Shown piece by piece: positions 6,662 through 14,418 of a stretch of 20,313 nucleotides of DNA (position 1 is its first letter; each line of letters starts with the position of its first letter). The stretch spans positions 1 to 20,313 of the forward strand of contig QHYA01000104.1 of assembly GCA_003223995.1 (NCBI GenBank), in the 5' to 3' direction. The translations under genes were made by a program, and so were the position numbers. The stretch is from Acidobacteriota bacterium. Lineage in GTDB: Bacteria; Acidobacteriota; Polarisedimenticolia; QHYA01. Under the pieces are notes generated by a model. The model was not told the DNA's origin. It made no database searches and was given only the letters and a program-made list of their open reading frames with translations.

Positions 6662-7493
6662 CCTTTTCGAAGACAGACATCCCTTGTGAGCCTCTGGTCA
6701 CGAGGACTGCCCGGGCGCGCAGCTTCTCGAGCAGCTTCGCCCCGGCCCTCTCGATGGCGCGCAGATCCTCATCCGGAAGCGAGACGCCGATCGCCGCCTC
6801 CACCTCGGCGATGTTGGGCGTAGCCGCGGTGACCCCTGGAAAGTCGAGCACGCGGAACCGCGAATCGACGTTCACGGACGCCCCGTCGTCGCTCAGCCAG
6901 CGCCGGAGCTGCGGGTCGGAGGAGTCGACCGAGCCGTAGCCATAATCGGCTATCAGCAGACCGGATGCGCTCGGGCGGGCCCGGGCGAGGCAGCGGCTGA
7001 TGCGCGAGCGGACAGGCGCAGACGGTGGGGCGGCGGAGGTGCCGTGGTCGATCCGCACGACCTGCTGCTTGGCGGTGTGAGGGCTTCCGGCAAGGATGCG
7101 AGTCTTGACGGGAGTGACGTAGGCGGCGTCTCGGACGATCCCGGAGCAGTCCACCCGCTGGCGATCCAGCAGCTCCAGCAGGCGCTCGGCCGGCTCGTCG
7201 CGGCCGATGCGGCCGATGGGAAAGGGAAGCGCGCCCAGAGCGCGCAGGTTCGCCACGGTGTTTCCGGCGCCCCCCGGAGCGAAACGGGATTCGCGGTGCT
7301 CGAGGATGAGCACGGGAGCTTCCCGCGAGACGCGGGCGATCTCGCCGTAGACGAACTCGTCTAGCATGAAATCGCCGAGCACGGCAATTCCCACTCCCTG
7401 AAACCGCTCGATCAGGTCGAGCAGCCGCCTCCTGTGCGGGCGCCTCCGCTCCAGACGGACCGGATGGCTGGGGAGTGGATCGCGGCGGATCAT
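6662..7493 (-). CDS. rfaE1: D-glycero-beta-D-manno-heptose-7-phosphate kinase, N-terminal part (gene broken near 6660)
   Basis: PfkB/ribokinase-family enzyme phosphorylating heptose 7-phosphate at C1. ATG 7493 overlaps the gmhB stop (ATGA). About 277 residues follow the family: VLGDFMLDEFVYGEIARVSREAPV, the substrate-binding APGGAGNTVANLRALGA, GRIGRDE, KTRILAG, VRIDHG, LLIADYGYG, ATPNIAEVEAA, VLVTRGSQGMSVFEKG. The GTDEIADVTGAGDT-type catalytic segment is then absent and the frame runs unrelated to a TGA at 6450. The real C-terminus lies in the +1 frame (6661-6545). As read here the enzyme would lack its catalytic Asp and be inactive. The rest is well conserved, so a sequence error rather than old decay is likely. 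Confidence 0.92.
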
Positions 7494-8065
7494 CGGGAGG
7501 TCGCGAGGATCCATTCGACCGCGTCGAGAAGGTCCTCCGCAACGTGGGCCGGCTCGGAGCGGAACCTGTCGCGCCGATATTCCCACTCCCCTTTGCCGTA
7601 CCCCGTCATCACCAGGACTCCCGCTGCCTCGGCGCGCGAGGCGGCCTCCATATCCTTTGCCGAATCACCGATCATGAAGCAGCGCGACAGATCGAGTCCA
7701 AGATCGGCGGCGGCCCGCCTCAGCATGCCGGGCTCCGGCTTGCGGCAGTCGCACTCTCTCCGGTAGGGAGGAGGGCCGACCTCTGGATGGTGCGGGCAGT
7801 AGTAGATGCCGTCGAGTCTGGCCCCCTGCTCTTCCAGCAGGTTCCGCAAGCGCCGGTGAACCTCATGGATCATCTCCTCGTCGAAGTATCCGCGGGCGAC
7901 CCCGGCTTGATTGGTCACGACGATCGCGCGGAAGTCCGATCCGTTGATTCTCCGCACAGCTTCGGCCGACCGGGAAAGCAGCCGGCAGCGTGTAGGATGA
8001 TTGACGTAGCCGACCTCCTCGCAGACCGTTCCGTCCCGGTCCATGAAGATCGCTCTCTCGCTCAC
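7490..8065 (-). CDS. gmhB: D-glycero-beta-D-manno-heptose 1,7-bisphosphate 7-phosphatase
   Basis: HAD-superfamily phosphatase making heptose 1-phosphate from the bisphosphate between RfaE1 and RfaE2; cytoplasmic. 191 residues, the normal length. HAD motif I is FMDRDGTV (Asp9, Asp11), motif II VVTNQAGVARG, a GmhB-type zinc loop is CPHHP...CDCRKPEPGML, and motif IV is FMIGDSAKDMEAA. The GTG start at 8065 lies in the overlap GTGA with the upstream acyltransferase stop, and the stop overlaps the hldE1 ATG (ATGA). A longer frame open upstream of the GTG is antisense filler inside the acyltransferase gene. Position and motifs agree, so the call is firm. Confidence 0.96.
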   Translation of the reverse strand: MSERAIFMDRDGTVCEEVGYVNHPTRCRLLSRSAEAVRRINGSDFRAIVVTNQAGVARGYFDEEMIHEVHRRLRNLLEEQGARLDGIYYCPHHPEVGPPPYRRECDCRKPEPGMLRRAAADLGLDLSRCFMIGDSAKDMEAASRAEAAGVLVMTGYGKGEWEYRRDRFRSEPAHVAEDLLDAVEWILATSR

Positions 8066-8994
8066 GCCGTCGCTTCCCGTGCTCGCGCGGGAGCGCTGCT
8101 CTCGCCGCGAGGACGAGTCTTCCAGCGCTCGTGCATCCACAGCCAGGCTCCAGGGTACCGGCGGACGTATCCTTCGATGATCGCCGTGCATCGCTGGGTC
8201 AACGCGAAGACATCCGTCTCGCGGCTCCCGGTGCGCTCCGGGACGACCTCCGGCAGATACTCCACGAGATAGGAGCCGTCGGGGCGCGGCAGGGCGAAGA
8301 CCGGGATGACGGAGGCTCCGGTGCGCAGGGCCAGCAGGGCGAGAGCGGGGGTCGTGGCGGCCTTGCGGCCGAAGAAATCGACGAAGACGGCCGAGCCGTC
8401 GCGCACGTTCTGGTCGATCACGATCGCCACGCCGCGTCCCGCGGAGAGGGCCGCCAGCATGGCCCGCGCCGAGTTTCTCTTGTGCACGACCTCGTTGCCC
8501 GACAATCCCCGCAGCCGCGCCAGGCGAGCTTCGAGGAGAGGGTTGTCGAGGGGGCGGGTGACCATCGTCAGAGGCATGCGAAGGTAGCCTTGCATCAGAG
8601 CCACCAGCTCCCAGTTGCCGAAATGCCCCGAGAAGAGGAGCACCCCCCTGCCGCTCTCGTAAGCCGCGCGGATGTGCTCGAGGCCCGTGTAATGGATGAT
8701 CCTTCCGATGTCCCGGGCCGTGTAGCGGCTGAACAGGAGCCCTTCCACGAGCGTCCTGCCGAGCTGCCGGCATGCCGCGCGCACGATGCGGCTGCGGCCG
8801 GCGGGATCGACCTGTTCTCCCAGGGCGCGCTCCACATTCTCCGCGGCGATCCCCCTGCGCCGTGAGGCGCAGGCCCAGAAGAGGGTTCCGATCGCGCCTC
8901 CCACCAGCGGCGCGGCGCGCTTCGGCAAGAGCCGGGAGAGCGCCGAGAGCGCGAGCAGGCCGCCCTGTTCCAAGCGGAAGCGGAGATCCCGCAT
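8062..8994 (-). CDS. Lipid A biosynthesis lauroyl/myristoyl-type acyltransferase (LpxL/HtrB family)
   Basis: Late acyltransferase adding secondary acyl chains to Kdo-lipid A at the inner face of the inner membrane. About 310 residues, the family's usual length. It has an N-terminal hydrophobic anchor (LLALSALSRLLP ... GGAIGTLFWACASRR), the catalytic HFGNWE motif (His and Glu five apart, about residues 124-129), NPLLEARLARLRG, an IDQN segment, VDFFGRKAATTPALALLALRTGA and the closing WLWMHERWKTRP. Start: ATG 8994, with GTG 9000 (two codons more) equally possible. It lies 26-32 bases after lpxK; its stop overlaps gmhB by four bases. Whether it acts like LpxL, LpxM or LpxP cannot be read from sequence alone. 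Confidence 0.93.
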   Translation of the reverse strand: MRDLRFRLEQGGLLALSALSRLLPKRAAPLVGGAIGTLFWACASRRRGIAAENVERALGEQVDPAGRSRIVRAACRQLGRTLVEGLLFSRYTARDIGRIIHYTGLEHIRAAYESGRGVLLFSGHFGNWELVALMQGYLRMPLTMVTRPLDNPLLEARLARLRGLSGNEVVHKRNSARAMLAALSAGRGVAIVIDQNVRDGSAVFVDFFGRKAATTPALALLALRTGASVIPVFALPRPDGSYLVEYLPEVVPERTGSRETDVFALTQRCTAIIEGYVRRYPGAWLWMHERWKTRPRGESSAPARAREATA

Positions 8995-9026
8995 CCCCAC
9001 GCCCTGCCGGCGTTTCCCCAGCGTTG

Positions 9027-10097
9027 CTATCCCTCCCTTCCTCTGAGTGCCGCTCTTTCGACCAGCGCGAAGAACTCTTGCTCGATCTCGCAGCGGGCGC
9101 GCAGCGCGAGCAGGGGCAACCCGGAGGCGGTCGGAGAGAACCCCTTGACGGCTGCGATCCTCACCGCATCCTTTTCGGTCGTGATCAGGTGCCCCGCCCC
9201 CGCCTCGCGCGCGAGCCGGGACACACGGACCAGTTCATTCGCGTTGTAGGCGTGGTGATCGCGGAACGGCTCGAAGAGGACCATCCGTACGCCGAGGAGC
9301 TGGAGGTCCGAGCGGAAAGCCTCGGGATTGCCGATACCGCAGAAGGCGCCGCATGCCTCTCCACGCAACGCCTCCAGAGGAACTTCCTCCCCTCCAGCCA
9401 GCGGCACGAACGAAACCGGCCGGTGAAAGGCCCGGAACAGCGCCGCGTTTGGATTGTACTGCCGGATCACCTCGCGCAGCGTCTGGAGAGGATCATGCGG
9501 ATGGCTGCGCGTGACGACGAACACGTCCGCGCGCCCCAGCGCTGTCAGCGGCTCGCGCAGGCGCCCGGATGGAAGCAGGCGGTAATGGCCGAAGGGATCG
9601 CAGGCGTCGATGACGACGATGTCCAGGTCGCGCCAGAGCCATCGATGCTGGAAACCGTCGTCCAGCAGCAGCGCTTCCGCTCCCAGCTCGACGGCAATCC
9701 GTCCCGTGCGCCGCCGGTCGGCGCCCACCACGATGGGCACGCCCGCGACCTGTCGCGCGAGCAGGATCGGCTCATCTCCTGCCTCTTCCGGGCCGGCGTT
9801 CGAGCCGTCCCGCAGGACGAGGAAACGGCCGGACCCGCCGTAGCCGCGCGTGAGGATGGCGATCTTCCGGCCTCGTGCGGCGAGGGCCTTCGCGATCGCG
9901 GCGACGAGCGGCGTCTTGCCTGTCCCTCCAGCGGTGATGTTGCCGACGCTTACGACAGGAACGGGGAGCCGCTCGGCGTGAAACGCGCCCGAGTCGAAGA
10001 GGCTGTTCCTCAATCCGACCGCTCCCCGGTAGAGGACCGAGGGGGGCGCGAGCAGCAGGCGCGCCCAGGGCGATCCCTCAGCGGTCCTCACGAGCAT
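9027..10097 (-). CDS. lpxK: Tetraacyldisaccharide 4'-kinase
   Basis: Phosphorylates the lipid A disaccharide at 4', giving lipid IVA; a membrane-associated P-loop enzyme. 356 residues, normal. An N-terminal hydrophobic/amphipathic segment is followed by the P-loop SVGNITAGGTGKTP (Lys61, Thr62), LTRGYGG, GDEPILLAR, ADRRRTG, the signature LLLDDGFQHR (146-152), IDACDPFGHYRLLPSGRLREPL, and a C-terminal half with CGIGNPEAF, RDHHAYNANEL and LITTEKDAVR. ATG 10097 overlaps the waaA stop by 10 bases, indicating coupling. No breaks. Confidence 0.97.
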   Translation of the reverse strand: MLVRTAEGSPWARLLLAPPSVLYRGAVGLRNSLFDSGAFHAERLPVPVVSVGNITAGGTGKTPLVAAIAKALAARGRKIAILTRGYGGSGRFLVLRDGSNAGPEEAGDEPILLARQVAGVPIVVGADRRRTGRIAVELGAEALLLDDGFQHRWLWRDLDIVVIDACDPFGHYRLLPSGRLREPLTALGRADVFVVTRSHPHDPLQTLREVIRQYNPNAALFRAFHRPVSFVPLAGGEEVPLEALRGEACGAFCGIGNPEAFRSDLQLLGVRMVLFEPFRDHHAYNANELVRVSRLAREAGAGHLITTEKDAVRIAAVKGFSPTASGLPLLALRARCEIEQEFFALVERAALRGREG

Positions 10098-11425
10098 CGC
10101 GCACCGACCGGCTCGCCGGCAGTGATTCTTTCCGCCCCAGCCGGCCCTCCGCCGAGAATCTCCTCTATCACCCGGAGCGATCGTTGCGTGGCTCCGGCTC
10201 CTTCGGCAACGGCCCGGCGCGCCCGTTCCCCCGCTGCCCGGGCGAGCTGTGGGTCTTCGATGACCGAGAAGAGGGCGGAGGCAAGCCCGCCCGCTCCCTC
10301 CACGCGCACCGCGGCCCCGGCGGAGAGGAGCCGCGAGGCTGGCTCGCGGAAGTTCTCCACGTGCGGGCCGAAGATCGGCGCGAGGCCGCAGGCGGCCGGC
10401 TCGAGGACGTTCTGCCCGCCGGCAGGGACCAGACTCCCGCCCACGAACGCCGCCTGCGCGGCCGCGTATGCGACAGGCAGCTCTCCCAGCGTGTCGAGGA
10501 TCAAGACCTCGGAGAAGGCGGCCGGCTCTCGTGCGGATCGCCTCCGGGTTCGTCGCTCCACTGCGAGGCCTCGGCGCGAGGCCTCGGCGGCGGCGGCGGC
10601 GAACCGCTCGGGGTGCCGCGGCGCGAGAAGCAGACGGGCCCGCGCGTGACGATGCCGGACTGCCTCGAAAGCGTCGAGCACGATCCGGTCCTCCCCCGCG
10701 GCCGTCGAGCCGGCGACGATCAGGAACTCGTCGTCCTGCAGGCCCACCGACGAGCGGAACGCCGCGGCGTCCTTCGCATCAGGAGGAGGAGGAAGATCGT
10801 ACTTCATGCTCCCCATCACTCGAAGCCGTGACGGGGGCAGGCCCAGCTCGGCGAACCTCTCGCCGTCTTCGGCTGTCTGGACGCAAGCGAGGTCGAGGTA
10901 GCCCAGGGCGCGCCGCATCAGCGGAGCGACGAGGCGGTATCTCCTCATCGAGCGCTCCGACAGCCTTCCGTTGACGACGGCCGTACAGACCCCTCTTCTT
11001 CCGCATTCGCGCAGAAGGTTGGGCCAGATCTCCGTCTCCACGAGCACGAGCAACCGGGGCCTGGCGGCCGCCAGGGCTCGCCGGACGGAGGGCGGAAAAT
11101 CGAGCGGGAAGTAGCCGCAGCGCACTGGCAGGGATGCGAAGGCGGACCGGGCGAGAGCCTGCCCTGTGCGCGTGGTGGTCGTGAGGATGAGGGGAAGGCC
11201 GGGGCGTCGGGCCAGCAGGGCATGGACCAGGTTCGAGGCGACTCGCACTTCGCCGACCGACGCCGCCTGAATCCAGACACCCGAAGGAGAGAGAGCTTCC
11301 GCATGGTAGCCGAGCCTCTGGGCCCATTCCGTCGCGGCGCCCCCTTCACAACGCTTCAGCCAAGCTCCCAGAGGTGCAGCCGCGAGCCGTGGGAGAAGGA
11401 GCAATCCGTTGTAGAGCAAGAACAT
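10088..11425 (-). CDS. waaA: 3-deoxy-D-manno-octulosonic acid (Kdo) transferase
   Basis: GT30-type glycosyltransferase adding Kdo to lipid IVA on the cytoplasmic face of the inner membrane. 445 residues from ATG 11425 (MFLLYNGLLLLPRL, a hydrophobic N-terminal anchor); an in-frame ATG at 11458 would add 11 residues, and neither has a strong ribosome site. Typical motifs: IQAASVGEV with the catalytic-base Glu region, LTTTTRTGQ, VETEIWPNLL, VVNGRLSERSMRRY, VMGSMKYD, VAGSTAAGEDRIVL, LLAPRHPERF, LGELPVAYAAA, VGGSLVPAGGQNVLEPAACG and FGPHVENF. First gene of the tightly overlapped LPS cluster; the promoter is not evident and may lie in 11460-11587 or upstream of the PUR gene. Confidence 0.96.
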   Translation of the reverse strand: MFLLYNGLLLLPRLAAAPLGAWLKRCEGGAATEWAQRLGYHAEALSPSGVWIQAASVGEVRVASNLVHALLARRPGLPLILTTTTRTGQALARSAFASLPVRCGYFPLDFPPSVRRALAAARPRLLVLVETEIWPNLLRECGRRGVCTAVVNGRLSERSMRRYRLVAPLMRRALGYLDLACVQTAEDGERFAELGLPPSRLRVMGSMKYDLPPPPDAKDAAAFRSSVGLQDDEFLIVAGSTAAGEDRIVLDAFEAVRHRHARARLLLAPRHPERFAAAAAEASRRGLAVERRTRRRSAREPAAFSEVLILDTLGELPVAYAAAQAAFVGGSLVPAGGQNVLEPAACGLAPIFGPHVENFREPASRLLSAGAAVRVEGAGGLASALFSVIEDPQLARAAGERARRAVAEGAGATQRSLRVIEEILGGGPAGAERITAGEPVGARCS

Positions 11426-11526
11426 GGCCGCACCGCCGCTATCGCGCTCTTCTAGCATACCCGTGGCGCCGGTGAAAAGTGAGAAGCGAAAGCCACCGAA
11501 CTGGCACGCTTCCTAACGCACGATAG

Positions 11527-11546
11527 GCGCCCTCGTCCGAGGGCGC
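11527..11546 (-). terminator. Perfect GC hairpin downstream of the PUR gene
   Basis: GCGCCCTC (11527-11534) and GAGGGCGC (11539-11546) pair perfectly across the 4-base loop GTCC. It sits 41 bases after the PUR stop and about 100 before waaA, on the minus transcript. No T-run follows in either direction, so it may be a weak terminator, an attenuator or an RNA end-stabiliser rather than a classic intrinsic terminator. Confidence 0.4.
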
Positions 11547-11587
11547 GCCCCCCGCTGAGAGAATCAGGCCAGCGAGCAGTGAGAGGC

Positions 11588-11797
11588 CTATTTGGTGGCT
11601 TGGATCCGATCGAGCGCGGCGAAGTAGGAGAGGATCTCGCAGAAGGTCTTGAGACCGGCTTCCGGGATGACGATCGAGGAACGGCCTCCGCTCGACTCGG
11701 TGATCCTCAGATACTTTCCCTTGACGTTTTCCTTCAGATCGAAGAAGAACTTCTTGTTCTCGACCTTGTAGTCCTTTGTCTCCAGGACCTTATCCAT
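11588..11797 (-). CDS. PUR-alpha-like single-repeat ssDNA/RNA-binding protein
   Basis: 69 residues. The core KKFFFDLKENVKGKYLRITE followed by RSSIVIPEAGLKTFCEIL matches the PUR repeat (four-stranded sheet then helix) of bacterial PUR proteins such as Borrelia BpuR, which bind purine-rich single-stranded DNA or RNA as dimers. The start is secure: ATG 11797 has AAGGAGGAG at 11815-11807, nine bases upstream, the best ribosome site I see in the window. A sigma70-type promoter with an internal palindrome lies just upstream. It is transcribed away from the cysteine desulfurase and toward waaA, and the hairpin at 11527-11546 separates it from that operon. The family assignment comes from motif recognition only. 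Confidence 0.8.
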   Translation of the reverse strand: MDKVLETKDYKVENKKFFFDLKENVKGKYLRITESSGGRSSIVIPEAGLKTFCEILSYFAALDRIQATK

Positions 11798-11848
11798 GGG
11801 TGACAGCTCCTCCTTCCAGCCAGTTGCCTCTCCGCCTCTCCGAACAGG

Positions 11849-11878
11849 ATTATATGCACGTTGCGTGCCTCACTGCAA
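11849..11878 (-). promoter_or_regulatory. Sigma70-type promoter of the PUR gene
   Basis: On the minus strand TTGCAG (11878-11873) and a perfect TATAAT (11854-11849) are 18 bases apart. The predicted transcript start is near 11842, giving a leader of about 45 bases that contains the strong ribosome site. The AT-rich -10 box stands out in this GC-rich background. Confidence 0.55.
11856..11868. promoter_or_regulatory. Candidate operator palindrome inside the PUR promoter spacer
   Basis: GCACG (11856-11860), TTG, CGTGC (11864-11868): a perfect 5-base inverted repeat centred between the -35 and -10 boxes, where a bound repressor would block polymerase. It is short, so chance is possible; no cognate regulator is identified. 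Confidence 0.3.
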
Positions 11879-11963
11879 TCAAAGGCACCCCTCTTGCCGG
11901 CTCGCCGGCTGAGCTTCTGGAGTCCGGCGGCGGGTCCGGCTAGAATGCTAACATCGCACCCGG

Positions 11964-13115
11964 ATGAAATACATTTACTTGGATCACAACGCAACCACCC
12001 CGCTGCATCCGGACGTGCTGGCGGCCATGCTCCCCTTCTTCGCGGAGAAGTTTGCCAACCCCGCCAGCATCACGCATCCCCCGGGGCGGGAGGCCCGCGA
12101 CATGGTCGAGCAGGCGCGCGGGGAGATCGCGGCGTTCATCGGGGCGGAGCCGGCGGAGATCGTCTTCACCTCCGGGGCGACGGAGGCCGACAACATGGCC
12201 GTCAAGGGAGCCGCCTGGGCCCACCGGGATCGGGGAGACCATATCGTCGCCTCTGCCGTAGAGCACAAGGCGGTCCTCGATTCCTGCCGTTGGCTCGAGA
12301 AGAACGGATTCCGGCTGACCGTCCTGCCGGTGGACCGCTGGGGTCTCGTGGGCCCGGACGATGTCGATCGGGCGATCACCGACCGGACCATCCTCGTCAG
12401 CGTCATGCATGCCAACAGCGAGGTGGGGACGGTCCAGCCGGTCGAGGAGATCGCGCGGATCTGTCGGCAGCGCGGCGTCCTCTACCACTGCGACGCGACG
12501 CAGACGGTCGGGAAGATCCCGTTCCACGCGTCGGCCATCGGATGCGATCTGGCTGCCTTCTCGGGGCACAAGTTCTATGGTCCGAAGGGGATCGGCGGGC
12601 TCTTTGTGCGCCGCCGGGTCCGACTCGATCCCCTCATGACGGGCGGCGGGCAAGAGAGGGGGCGCCGCAGCGGCACGGTGAACGTGCCCGGAGTGATCGG
12701 CCTGGCGGAGGCCTGCCGCATCGCCCAGCGTGACATGGGCCTCGAATCGGCGCGGTTGCTCGCGCTGCGACAGCGGCTGCACGACGGCATCGTGGCGACT
12801 GTCGAGGGGACGCATCTCAACGGCCACCCCGTGCGGCGACTGCCCAACAATCTCAACTTCTCCTTCGAGGCTATCGAGGGAGAAGCGCTCATCCTCGCGA
12901 TGAGAAGCGTCGCGCTGTCGAGCGGCTCGGCTTGCACCTCCGGCGAGTCCGGTCCTTCCTATGTGCTCAAGGCCATGGGTGTTCCGGACGATCTGGCGCA
13001 TTCTTCCCTGCGTTTCGGTCTGGGGCGAAGCAATGACGCCGATCAGATCGATGCGGTCGTCACCTCGCTCGGAGCGGCGGTCCGGAAGCTTCGTGCCATG
13101 TCGCCGAAGGTCTGA
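11964..13115 (+). CDS. Cysteine desulfurase (NifS/IscS family)
   Basis: PLP enzyme that removes sulfur from cysteine and hands persulfide to Fe-S or thiolation acceptors; cytoplasmic. 383 residues. N-terminal YLDHNATTPLHPDV, FTSGATEADNMAVKG, the PLP-stacking and binding region SAVEHKAVL (His101) and HANSEVGTVQP, YHCDATQTVGK, the PLP lysine in SGHKFYGPKGIGGL (Lys203), GTVNVPGVIG, NNLNFSF, and the catalytic loop SSGSACTSG with Cys324 followed by the PSYVLKAMG and LRFGLGRSN segments. ATG 11964 has no strong Shine-Dalgarno; a TAGAAT box at 11941-11946 might be a -10 giving a very short leader. The IscU-like gene follows 120 bases downstream. No iscR, iscA or hscBA is in the window. Confidence 0.96.
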   Translation: MKYIYLDHNATTPLHPDVLAAMLPFFAEKFANPASITHPPGREARDMVEQARGEIAAFIGAEPAEIVFTSGATEADNMAVKGAAWAHRDRGDHIVASAVEHKAVLDSCRWLEKNGFRLTVLPVDRWGLVGPDDVDRAITDRTILVSVMHANSEVGTVQPVEEIARICRQRGVLYHCDATQTVGKIPFHASAIGCDLAAFSGHKFYGPKGIGGLFVRRRVRLDPLMTGGGQERGRRSGTVNVPGVIGLAEACRIAQRDMGLESARLLALRQRLHDGIVATVEGTHLNGHPVRRLPNNLNFSFEAIEGEALILAMRSVALSSGSACTSGESGPSYVLKAMGVPDDLAHSSLRFGLGRSNDADQIDAVVTSLGAAVRKLRAMSPKV

Positions 13116-13235
13116 GATCTCGACGAGGCCCGGGAGCGGGAGCCCATGAGACGGGAGGATCGGGTGCGGCTGGAGGGAAGGGAGGGCCAGAAGCGACGGA
13201 ATTCCGTGAGTGGCGTGGGCGGGGGCGCTGACGAG

Positions 13236-13598
13236 ATGTACAGCCAGATCCTGCTGGAGCATTTCGAGAACCCCAGGAACCTGGGAGAGATTCCCTCACC
13301 CGACGCTGCGGCTACCGAAAGGAACCCCGAGCAAGGGGACACTCTCCGTATCACGATGCGAATCGACGGAGGCCGCATCGCGGAGGCTCGCTTCAAAGCC
13401 TTCGGCTGCCCTGTCACCATCGCCGCCGGCTCGCTGGCGACCGAGATGCTCGCCGGCATGACGATCCAGCAGGCCCTGGAACTGACCGACGCGCAGGTAG
13501 CGGATGCTCTTGGGGGAGTGCCGGAAGAGCGGATCCGCTGCTCGGTCCTGGTACAGAAAGTCATCCGCAGGGCGCTCGGCTCCCTCGTGGCCGAATAG
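13236..13598 (+). CDS. IscU-like Fe-S scaffold protein with a missing ligand cysteine
   Basis: 120 residues from ATG 13236; this start (MYSQILLEHFENPRNLG) matches the family's N-terminus, although the frame is open to an ATG at 13146 preceded by GGGAG. NifU/IscU fold: the first ligand motif, normally CGD, is here NPEQGDTL, so the first cluster Cys is Gln. The Asp is kept. The second motif KAFGCPVTIAAGS retains its Cys, and the third IRCSVLV retains its Cys but has Arg where IscU has His105. Thus two cysteines remain of three. The neighbour is a cysteine desulfurase, so a role as sulfur acceptor or altered scaffold is plausible. The TAG is followed at once by a long inverted repeat. Confidence 0.88.
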   Translation: MYSQILLEHFENPRNLGEIPSPDAAATERNPEQGDTLRITMRIDGGRIAEARFKAFGCPVTIAAGSLATEMLAGMTIQQALELTDAQVADALGGVPEERIRCSVLVQKVIRRALGSLVAE

Positions 13599-13600
13599 GA

Positions 13601-13653
13601 CAACCGGACAGTCCCTCGAGCAATCAGACGAGTCGAAGGGGCCCGTCCGGTTG
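13601..13653 (+). terminator. Long bulged hairpin directly after the IscU-like gene
   Basis: CAACCGGAC (13601-13609) pairs perfectly with GTCCGGTTG (13645-13653). Inside, a second arm (GTCCCTCGA with TCGAAGGGGC, one G-T pair and one bulged A) extends the stem. It begins three bases after the stop codon. There is no T-run after it, so it is either a GC-type terminator or a 3' stabilising structure between this pair and the HD-GYP gene. Confidence 0.45.
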
Positions 13654-13688
13654 CGCCCCCTCGTTCCCGTCCCTAGATTTGGACCCAG

Positions 13689-14418
13689 ATGAGGGACGAG
13701 GAACTCTTCCTGCCCGACGGAGGCGTGCGTCCCTCCGCCCCGGCTGAAGCTGAGGGGAAGAGAGCAGCGCCCGAGCACGGCTACCGCATCCTTTATCCCC
13801 TGCTGGCCCTGCTGGTCTTCGTTGCCCTCGTCCCTCTTGCCAGCCTGGCGTGGAAGCTGCTGGCAGTCAACCGTGAAACGCTCGCCCTGTCCCAGCAGGA
13901 GTTCCAGCTTCTCCTGGCCTCCTCGATTGCAGGCCAGCTCGACTCTCACATCGACGGGCTTCAAGGGCGGATCGAAGCTCTCGCGAGCTCGTTCGGCGCT
14001 CTTGTTCAGGCGCAGGGGCTTCGCTCGGTCGAAAAGGACCTCGTGTCCAAGCCGATCCTCGGGAATCTTCTCGACGACAAGCTCATCTCCCTGCGGTTCG
14101 TCACGGAGGAGGGGCACTCCTACCAGGCGCGTTCGGCTGGGCTGGAAATCGAGCCAGAGGTGGAGCAGCTCGTTCGGCGCGTCGTCGCGTCCGCTCGCAA
14201 GGAGGGAGAAAAAGGGGGCACGGTGAGCACCCCTTGCCTGATCGGACGACGGGGCGCCGCCGCAGTGGTCATCTCGTCACCCGTGATCGCTTCCGGCGGC
14301 CCGCGAGCCGTGCTCGTGGGGCTCGTCGATATCTCCCGCCTGTGGGAACGGATCGTGGACCAGGCGCTTCAGCATGCCGAAGCCAGGAGGGGGCCGGCGC
14401 AGTTTTCTTGGTTCCTAC
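13689..14418 (+). CDS. Membrane HD-GYP sensor protein, N-terminal sensor part (gene broken near 14400)
   Basis: ATG 13689. A short polar cytoplasmic N-terminus is followed by one membrane helix (about residues 34-58, ILYPLLALLVFVALVPLASL), then an extracytoplasmic sensor of Cache/CHASE type: a long helix (LSQQEFQLLLASSIAGQLDSHIDGLQGRIEAL) and strands ending in GGPRAVLVGLVDISRLWERIVDQAL. From about 14400 the frame loses family character and stops at 14489, while the expected end of the sensor (GSYESTSRGWGIFVQ) appears in the +1 frame. Sequence equivalent to the middle of the second sensor strand set seems to be missing; its length cannot be sized well because this domain varies. Same gene as the next entry. 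Confidence 0.85.

Noticed and set aside
11896..11909. GCCGG-CTCG-CCGGC inverted repeat upstream of the cysteine desulfurase as an operator
   Set aside because: A near-identical 13-mer occurs inside waaA (about 10105), and such GC palindromes are expected by chance at this composition.
11964..13598. A complete isc or nif operon
   Set aside because: Only the desulfurase and a divergent IscU-like gene are present; iscR, iscA, hscA/B, fdx and nif genes are absent on both sides, so gene symbols iscS/nifS and iscU were not assigned.
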